This document shows positions 16,100 through 20,351 of a stretch of DNA of 20,351 nucleotides, one piece after another. The notes below the pieces were generated by a model. The model did not search any database and was not told where the DNA came from. It saw only the letters and a list, made by a program, of their open reading frames with translations. The stretch is from Thalassiosira profunda. Lineage: Eukaryota > Bacillariophyta > Thalassiosirophyceae > Thalassiosirales > Thalassiosiraceae. The translations under genes were made by a program, and so were the position numbers. Position 1 is the first letter of the stretch; each line of letters begins with the position of its first letter. Location of the stretch: assembly GCA_036939355.1 (NCBI GenBank), contig JALLAP010000324.1:1-20351 (forward strand). The letters run 5' to 3'.

Positions 16100-17498
16100 G
16101 TTGCTTCTGCAGTCTTTCTATTTCATCATCCTTTTCGCACACCGTCTGTTGCAACCCCCTCACTTGCTCCTGCAGCTGCGCCACGATCCTCAGTAACACA
16201 GATGCGTCGGGATTGGCAAGAAGGCCACGCCCGATGAGAAACTCCAGCACTTGCTGCGCCGACGGCCGCGCGGTTGGGTCAATGCCGGTCATCTGCCGTG
16301 CGAGCTCCGAATGGGGCGTGTCGGGCGCCCAGTCGGACGGAAACTGCCCCTCTCGTATCCGGCTGAGGACGGCGACGCGTTCCATTCCGGTGTCAAACGA
16401 GCGAAACAGCTCGACTAAGACAATTCCGAGCGAGTAAATGTCTGCCTTCTCGTTTCGATTTCCATCCTCGGGGGCACTGTACAGCAGCGTTCCTACGCAC
16501 TCGCTCCCCGTGCCGTCTATTTCCAGGGACGCAGCCGCGGGTTTGATTCGGTTGCTCGCGAGCCCCAGATCTCCGATCTTTGCCACGCCATCTCTCACAA
16601 ATATATTGCCTGGTTTGATATCTCTGTGCAAAAAGCCTCCGCTCTGGATGTGTACAAGGCCCTGCACGCACTGAGCAAAGATCGACCACCGCCTGGAATC
16701 TATTGCATCCGCATCATCTCCACTTTCGCTGATTCGTTTCATTTCCTCGTTGAGCGTGTGGCCAGCATATTCCATCAAAATGTACAGGCAATCCGGCTCG
16801 CACACCTTTTGTCGGATGTCGATGGTGCTCCCGTCGACGCTTTCGGGCAAACTTTTGAGGTAGCACTCCGTGCACAAGTTGAGGGGCTGCAGCACCGAGT
16901 CGATCAACCCCCATTGCTCGTATGAGATCTCCCAATCGGCGTAGCCCCGGTGGCAAAGGTTGCAAGTGCAGGTGCATGCACCATCTGTATTTCCGGCCGA
17001 TGCGTCCGTCCAGTCCGTGACGTCCTCGGCAGCGCCGACGCTGCTGCCGTCGTCCCCTGCCAGCTCGCCCCGCTCCACCCACGCGCCGAAATACCGGACC
17101 ACATTCTCGCTCCGCAGTGCGCTGAGGGCCTCCACTTCCCGCAGCACCCCTTTGGATGCCACCTCCAACTCTCCCCCGCCGTTGCCGCCATTGCTGCCCA
17201 GGGGAATGCACTTCAATGCATACCGCCGCGAATCGACGACGTTCCGCACCAAGTGGGTGGTCCCGAAGGCCCCTCGCCCCAGCGTGCGGATGCGCTCGTA
17301 GTCAGTCAAGTGGCGGAGGTTCGAGGTTTGGGTGGACGCGGGCGCCCACGTGAGCGACTCGTGGCGGGACAGGTCGAAGGCCGCCGGCGCTGCGGCCGGC
17401 GCTGCGGCGGAGTGTGACGACGACGAGGCGCTGTCGCCCGTGACGGAGGCGGCCGGGTGGCCGCACGAGCGGGGCGGCGGGGGGTCAGGAGGGGACAT
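16062..17498 (-). CDS. eIF2-alpha kinase, HRI (EIF2AK1)-type
   Basis: The 478-residue frame is a Ser/Thr kinase. It shows the Gly loop GRGAFG (74-79), Lys96 in YALKC, the helix-C Glu121, HRDIKPGN (291-298, Asp293), DLG (310-312, in place of the usual DFG) and SAPE (341-344). The segment DIYSLGIVLVELF-x(3)-DTGMERVAVLSRIREGQFP is diagnostic of eIF2-alpha kinases and closest to HRI. An insert of about 90 residues between strands 4 and 5 is also typical of the family. Here it is Cys-rich (CTCTCNLCHRGY, LCTECY) and might bind zinc or another ligand. After the lobe, a coiled coil (LQEQVRGLQQTVCEKDDEIERLQKQL) matches the position of the HRI C-terminal coil. By family, it phosphorylates eIF2-alpha to reduce translation in stress. 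The stop at 16062 probably reflects a frame shift, since the coil continues in another frame. Confidence 0.9.
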   Translation of the reverse strand: MSPPDPPPPRSCGHPAASVTGDSASSSSHSAAAPAAAPAAFDLSRHESLTWAPASTQTSNLRHLTDYERIRTLGRGAFGTTHLVRNVVDSRRYALKCIPLGSNGGNGGGELEVASKGVLREVEALSALRSENVVRYFGAWVERGELAGDDGSSVGAAEDVTDWTDASAGNTDGACTCTCNLCHRGYADWEISYEQWGLIDSVLQPLNLCTECYLKSLPESVDGSTIDIRQKVCEPDCLYILMEYAGHTLNEEMKRISESGDDADAIDSRRWSIFAQCVQGLVHIQSGGFLHRDIKPGNIFVRDGVAKIGDLGLASNRIKPAAASLEIDGTGSECVGTLLYSAPEDGNRNEKADIYSLGIVLVELFRSFDTGMERVAVLSRIREGQFPSDWAPDTPHSELARQMTGIDPTARPSAQQVLEFLIGRGLLANPDASVLLRIVAQLQEQVRGLQQTVCEKDDEIERLQKQLATGQAAEAALG

Positions 17499-17556
17499 GG
17501 AGCGGCGCTGAATGAGGGCGGAGGGGCGCAGTGGAAATGAAGAAGTAACGTCACTA

Positions 17557-17817
17557 GTGCAGAAATAAACAATTTTGTTTACTCACTCCTCGTGCCATAT
17601 TTGTTTACAAACTCAGTTTGTAATTAGGGATCGTGCCAAGATACTTTATATTGAATTCCTACGTGATTTTGTGTGAAAGTTTGTTGGGCCAAAACGAACC
17701 AAGATCACTTTCTCTTACGACACGACGGAATTAGTATGGCTTAATTACTCACGGCTAGGTGAGTGCAAACTTTTCCCAGAACTCGGAGTGAGTACACAAA
17801 ATTGTTCATTTTTGCAC
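17557..17817. mobile_element. MITE-like element with about 33-bp terminal inverted repeats
   Basis: Bases 17557-17589 are the inverted complement of 17785-17817 with 30 of 33 positions matching (GTGCA-AAAT-AACAATTTTGT-TACTCACTCC, dashes marking the three mismatches). Weaker matching continues outward for about 10 bases (ACG-C-C). Internally there are a perfect 19-base palindrome (17605-17623, TTACAAACT c AGTTTGTAA) and ACTCAC-GGCTAG-GTGAGT (17747-17764). CGTCAC occurs just outside both ends and might be a target duplication, but it is ambiguous. At 261 bases with no frame, it fits a non-autonomous DNA transposon; the superfamily is not identifiable here. Confidence 0.6.
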
Positions 17818-17863
17818 GCGCGGCGTCACACAAAAAAATAAACCGGGTATTTTCGTCTCGTTA

Positions 17864-17996
17864 AATATTTGCACTTGGGGCGAGTATTTATCTTCGCGTT
17901 GTGAGTAAATAAGACCCACAACTCGCCCTGCGGGCTCGTTGTGGGCCTTATTTACTCACTCCGCGAAGATAAATACTCACCCCTCGCGCAAATATT
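17864..17996. repeat. Near-perfect hairpin, two 65-bp arms and a 3-bp loop
   Basis: The arms at 17864-17928 and 17932-17996 are inverted complements without any gap, differing at roughly a dozen of 65 positions, around the loop TGC. The right arm contains TTTACTCACTCC, the same string as in the terminal repeat of the nearby MITE-like element, and the left arm contains a variant of it. Its RNA would fold into a long stem. Possible natures: a second, foldback-type element, a decayed partner of the MITE, or a functional cruciform or terminator. Confidence 0.85.
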
Positions 17997-18139
17997 GAAA
18001 CTCGACGTCAAATACCACGGTTTGTTTTTTTTACAGGAGTTGCGCAGCAAGATTTTTTGGGCGGAAGTTGGGCAAATGAAAATCCGCGGCCGATTTTCGC
18101 CCCTCCGCCCATCACCCCATCACTCGCTCCTGCTCCGCC

Positions 18140-18982
18140 ATGACGCTCGCCTTCCACCACTGCAAGCTGCCCGCCAAGGGTCCCTTCACGTGGCTCTGCG
18201 CCCTCCTCATTGATCTCTATGAAGTGCCCTTTCCGGGGATCGTCCTGCCGTCGACGCCCTGGATCGGGGGATACACCGCCTCGCCGCTTCTGTATTGGAT
18301 GTTTGCGTGCGGGCCGTGGGCGGGTGCGGTGGCAGACAAAACGGAGGTGTTGCGATACCTCCGGCCGCTGGGGGTGCTGCCGCTGTCCAGCGACGACGAG
18401 CGATGGGTGGCGACGGTGCAATTGGGGATCTGCATCATGTACCTGTTTCACTTTGGAAGGCGCCTGCTGGAATGCACCTTCGTCAACACGTACACCTCCC
18501 GGGCGGTGCGGCGATTGTCCGACGTGGAGTTGTCTTACTACGTTCTATGGGGCTGCCTCTGCGGCATCTCCCATTCGTCGGCGGCGCTGTCCCACTTTGG
18601 CGTGGTGTCGCCGGCGACCTTTGCCGTGGGTGCGATCGTCTGGGCGGCGGGGCAAGTTGGGAATGCGTACTGCCACTACCAGCTGCAACTGTTCAAGGAG
18701 AGGAGCAACGGCGGGCCGCGGACCATCCCGGGCATGTTCCCGTTCGATATGTTTCTGATGCCGCACTACACGGCGGAGATGGTCGGCTGGACCGGCTACT
18801 GCATATGTGCGGGGATGACCGCGGGGTCGGTGACAATTTGGCTGCTGAGTTTGGGGGCGCTTCAGATTTGGACGCACGAGCGACGATTGCAGTACATCAA
18901 AATGCATAAGGATGGGCAGAATGCAAGTGGCACCGATCCCTCATTGCGATGGGGAGTGCTTCCTGGATTGGAACGGATCTGA
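18140..18982 (+). CDS. TECR / steroid 5-alpha-reductase-like membrane enzyme, copy 2
   Basis: The 280-residue twin of the protein at 8010-8864 has the same motifs (YLFHFGRRLLECTFVNTY, GNAYCHYQLQLF, PHYTAEMVGW, THERRLQYIK) and several membrane segments. Residues 72-189 are identical in the two copies; the ends differ at about 20 positions, and a loop near 66-71 is four residues shorter. Both frames are intact, so both are probably functional. By family, it would be an NADPH-dependent reductase of the ER membrane. The start is the ATG at 18140, shared with copy 1. It lies 143 bases after the hairpin and reads into a (GA)n tract at its stop codon. It converges with the RING-Sel1-MYND gene, with 37 bases between stop codons. 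Confidence 0.87.
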   Translation: MTLAFHHCKLPAKGPFTWLCALLIDLYEVPFPGIVLPSTPWIGGYTASPLLYWMFACGPWAGAVADKTEVLRYLRPLGVLPLSSDDERWVATVQLGICIMYLFHFGRRLLECTFVNTYTSRAVRRLSDVELSYYVLWGCLCGISHSSAALSHFGVVSPATFAVGAIVWAAGQVGNAYCHYQLQLFKERSNGGPRTIPGMFPFDMFLMPHYTAEMVGWTGYCICAGMTAGSVTIWLLSLGALQIWTHERRLQYIKMHKDGQNASGTDPSLRWGVLPGLERI

Positions 18983-18998
18983 GAGAGAGAGAGAGAGA
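18981..18998. repeat. (GA)9 microsatellite
   Basis: Nine GA units begin inside the TGA stop codon of reductase-like copy 2. Copy 1 has no such tract at the same place, so it arose or was lost after the duplication. A length change would not alter the protein, because the stop precedes it. Confidence 0.9.
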
Positions 18999-19019
18999 TT
19001 GTGTTAAGTTTCTTTGCTC

Positions 19020-20066
19020 TCAACACCTCTCGTCTGCACCTTTCCATTTGATGCAAAACTGTTTGTGCCCGACCTCTGACCTCCAGTGCTGCACCTGGCA
19101 GTCCTTGCTGCAATACCACGCCGCGCGGCACCTCGAGCATCTTAGGAATGCTGTCTCTGGCGGCGCTCGCTTGTTGCACCTGTTGAAGCAGATGCTGCTC
19201 GCCACTCCCTCGAATTCTTTCAATTTGGAGATTGCGGTTTGATCTCCCTTCTCAGCAGCCCGCCGAGCCCACTGCATTCCTCTCGTGAAATTTGGATTCC
19301 AGGGTGCCATTTGGTTTTGATGATCAGGACAGCACATACATGTCGCCAGTGCACCCATCGAGTCCACATGCCCCCTCTCTGCGGCTGGCGTCAACACGCG
19401 GATTGCCTCTTCTGCGGATTGCTGGAGACCATTTTCGCCGAAGAAATAAGCTTTTCCAAGGTTGAAACATGCATTATTGAAGCCTTTCGATGCAGATCCC
19501 TCCAGGTACCGCAAGCAGTCCGTTTCCCTGCCCTCAGTTCTCATCATATTTGCAAGATTGAACTCGGCAATAGCGTGTCCCTGTTCGGCTGCTCTCAAAT
19601 ACCACCGCTTTGCTTCTATTTCGGATTTCGGCAAATCAATACCCTGTAAATATCTGCTGCCAATCACATACTGGCAAACAGGATCTCCCTTTTCAGCACC
19701 AAGCTTCAAAATCTCGATGCCGCGCTCCACGTTTTTCGCCAATCCATCTGTCCCATTGACGAAGCGTATCGCTAAGTCACAATGCATGGGCAGTGGCAGC
19801 TTTCCCTCCTCAAACTTATCTGTCAGCATCCTCCCTACATCATGAGCCCACTTTTTGGCCCGGCAGAGGGGGCAACAGTGGGAGAGCTGTTCCGCCTCCT
19901 TGAACGCTTGAGGCGTTCCTTCGGCAGCTGCCTTATGCAAGTGCGCATTTCTTTGTTCCACACAGCCCACACATATATACTTGCAACAACAGTGCAATGG
20001 TATCCGACGCTCTACATCCCAAAAGGGATGGAGGGGCTCCAGGCAGAGCGGGCAATCTTCCTCCAT
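19020..20066 (-). CDS. RING / Sel1-repeat / MYND protein
   Basis: The 348-residue protein begins at the ATG at 20064-20066; the frame is open 14 codons further, but without an ATG. Residues 5-68 form a RING-like Cys/His cluster (CPLCLEPL, CCCKYICVGC, CCPLCR). Residues about 95-285 hold four to five Sel1-type helical repeats (ILKLGAEKGDPVCQYVIGSRY, AKRWYLRAAEQGHAIAEFNL and alike). Residues 293-338 are a MYND finger (C293, C297, C310, C313, C319, C323, H334, C338). By family, RING suggests ubiquitin-ligase activity, and the Sel1 and MYND parts bind proteins. I recall many such genes in diatom genomes, which supports the organism guess. Targets cannot be inferred. No intron is needed. Confidence 0.9.
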   Translation of the reverse strand: MEEDCPLCLEPLHPFWDVERRIPLHCCCKYICVGCVEQRNAHLHKAAAEGTPQAFKEAEQLSHCCPLCRAKKWAHDVGRMLTDKFEEGKLPLPMHCDLAIRFVNGTDGLAKNVERGIEILKLGAEKGDPVCQYVIGSRYLQGIDLPKSEIEAKRWYLRAAEQGHAIAEFNLANMMRTEGRETDCLRYLEGSASKGFNNACFNLGKAYFFGENGLQQSAEEAIRVLTPAAERGHVDSMGALATCMCCPDHQNQMAPWNPNFTRGMQWARRAAEKGDQTAISKLKEFEGVASSICFNRCNKRAPPETAFLRCSRCRAAWYCSKDCQVQHWRSEVGHKQFCIKWKGADERC

Positions 20067-20351
20067 ATTGTCGCCGATAATATGATGTGTCAGGACCTCC
20101 GCGTGCAAAAAACGCAGTAAAAGAACAGCCGCCGCAAAGGGAAGCTACGTATGATGTTCGACGCTCAATGTGGATTCTAGATAGCAGCGACCACGGACGG
20201 CGGGAGCTGGGCTCGGTGTGATCTGTGTTGATGGTTCACAGAGAGGGAAAAATCTTGTGGCTGAGATTTTTTGGATAAGCTTAGCTAACTTACGTAGTGG
20301 GCACGCAGAGGACAAAAACTCATCTCGCAAAAGCAAGGGAGCGCGATGCCG
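20067..20351. other. Right edge, upstream of the RING-Sel1-MYND gene
   Basis: These 285 bases hold the presumed 5' region of the minus-strand RING-Sel1-MYND gene and the window edge. Only short frames are present and none has a recognisable product. Confidence 0.4.

Larger units (their letters stand above)
17499..18139. promoter_or_regulatory. Long AT-richer divergent intergenic region with inverted repeats
   Basis: This 641-base gap lies between the head-to-head kinase (-) and reductase-like copy 2 (+), and is clearly lower in GC than its flanks. It holds a MITE-like element (17557-17817) and a long hairpin (17864-17996), described separately. The last 70 bases before the copy 2 start have a CCATCACC-type pyrimidine tract. 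Any promoter of either gene has to work around or inside these repeats. Confidence 0.55.

Noticed and set aside
17864..17996. Hairpin as a bacterial-type terminator or attachment site
   Set aside because: The context is eukaryotic and the arms are far longer than a terminator stem; the relation to the nearby inverted-repeat element explains it better.
18981..18998. (GA)n tract as a regulatory signal
   Set aside because: It is a plain microsatellite at a gene end; nothing else supports a function.

Overview
This window looks like nuclear DNA of a eukaryotic alga, most likely a stramenopile and probably a diatom. The evidence is GC-rich, mostly intronless genes packed on both strands, short GT-AG introns in one gene, AATAAA-type 3' ends, and families I associate with such genomes: AP2-domain proteins, a RING-Sel1-MYND protein, secreted Cys/Thr-rich proteins and MORN proteins. 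Species is not determinable from sequence alone. I saw no tRNA, rRNA, CRISPR array or bacterial-style operon.

Layout. 117-3116 (+) encodes a chimeric nuclear protein: a degenerate SNF2-type lobe, Cys/His fingers, two AP2-like domains and an FHA-like tail. 3158-4027 (-) is a short-chain dehydrogenase, convergent with it and divergent from 4376-5395 (+), a type I membrane protein. 5931-7688 (+) is the most striking locus. I reconstruct 12 short exons that encode a Cys-rich repeat protein, with roughly one repeat unit per exon; one exon has lost a single base. 8010-8864 (-) is a TECR/steroid-5-alpha-reductase-like membrane enzyme whose near-identical twin lies inverted at 18140-18982 (+). 9105-10328 (+) is a secreted, Cys/Thr-rich, probably GPI-anchored protein. 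10415-13615 (-) is an AT-hook/MORN protein. 13996-14948 (-) is a glycosyltransferase-like protein interrupted by a frameshift. 14885-15600 is full of duplicated DNA and carries a one-base N gap. 15797-17498 (-) is an HRI-type eIF2-alpha kinase whose coiled-coil repeat tail lies in a shifted frame. 17499-18139 is AT-richer DNA with a MITE-like inverted-repeat element and a long near-perfect hairpin. 19020-20066 (-) is a RING-Sel1-MYND protein.

The genes do not form one obvious pathway. Two are probably transcription- or chromatin-related (SNF2-like/AP2/FHA and AT-hook/MORN), one senses stress (HRI-like kinase), one is likely involved in ubiquitin or protein-interaction functions (RING/MYND), and several belong to the membrane or cell surface. 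The strongest signals for follow-up are the exon-per-repeat gene, the inverted enzyme paralogs with a 273-bp perfectly identical core, the pseudo-SNF2/AP2/FHA fusion and the inverted-repeat DNA at 17557-17996. Three or four genes look broken by single-base indels. Together with the N gap and an exact 72-bp duplication beside it, this makes assembly error a serious alternative to true pseudogenisation.
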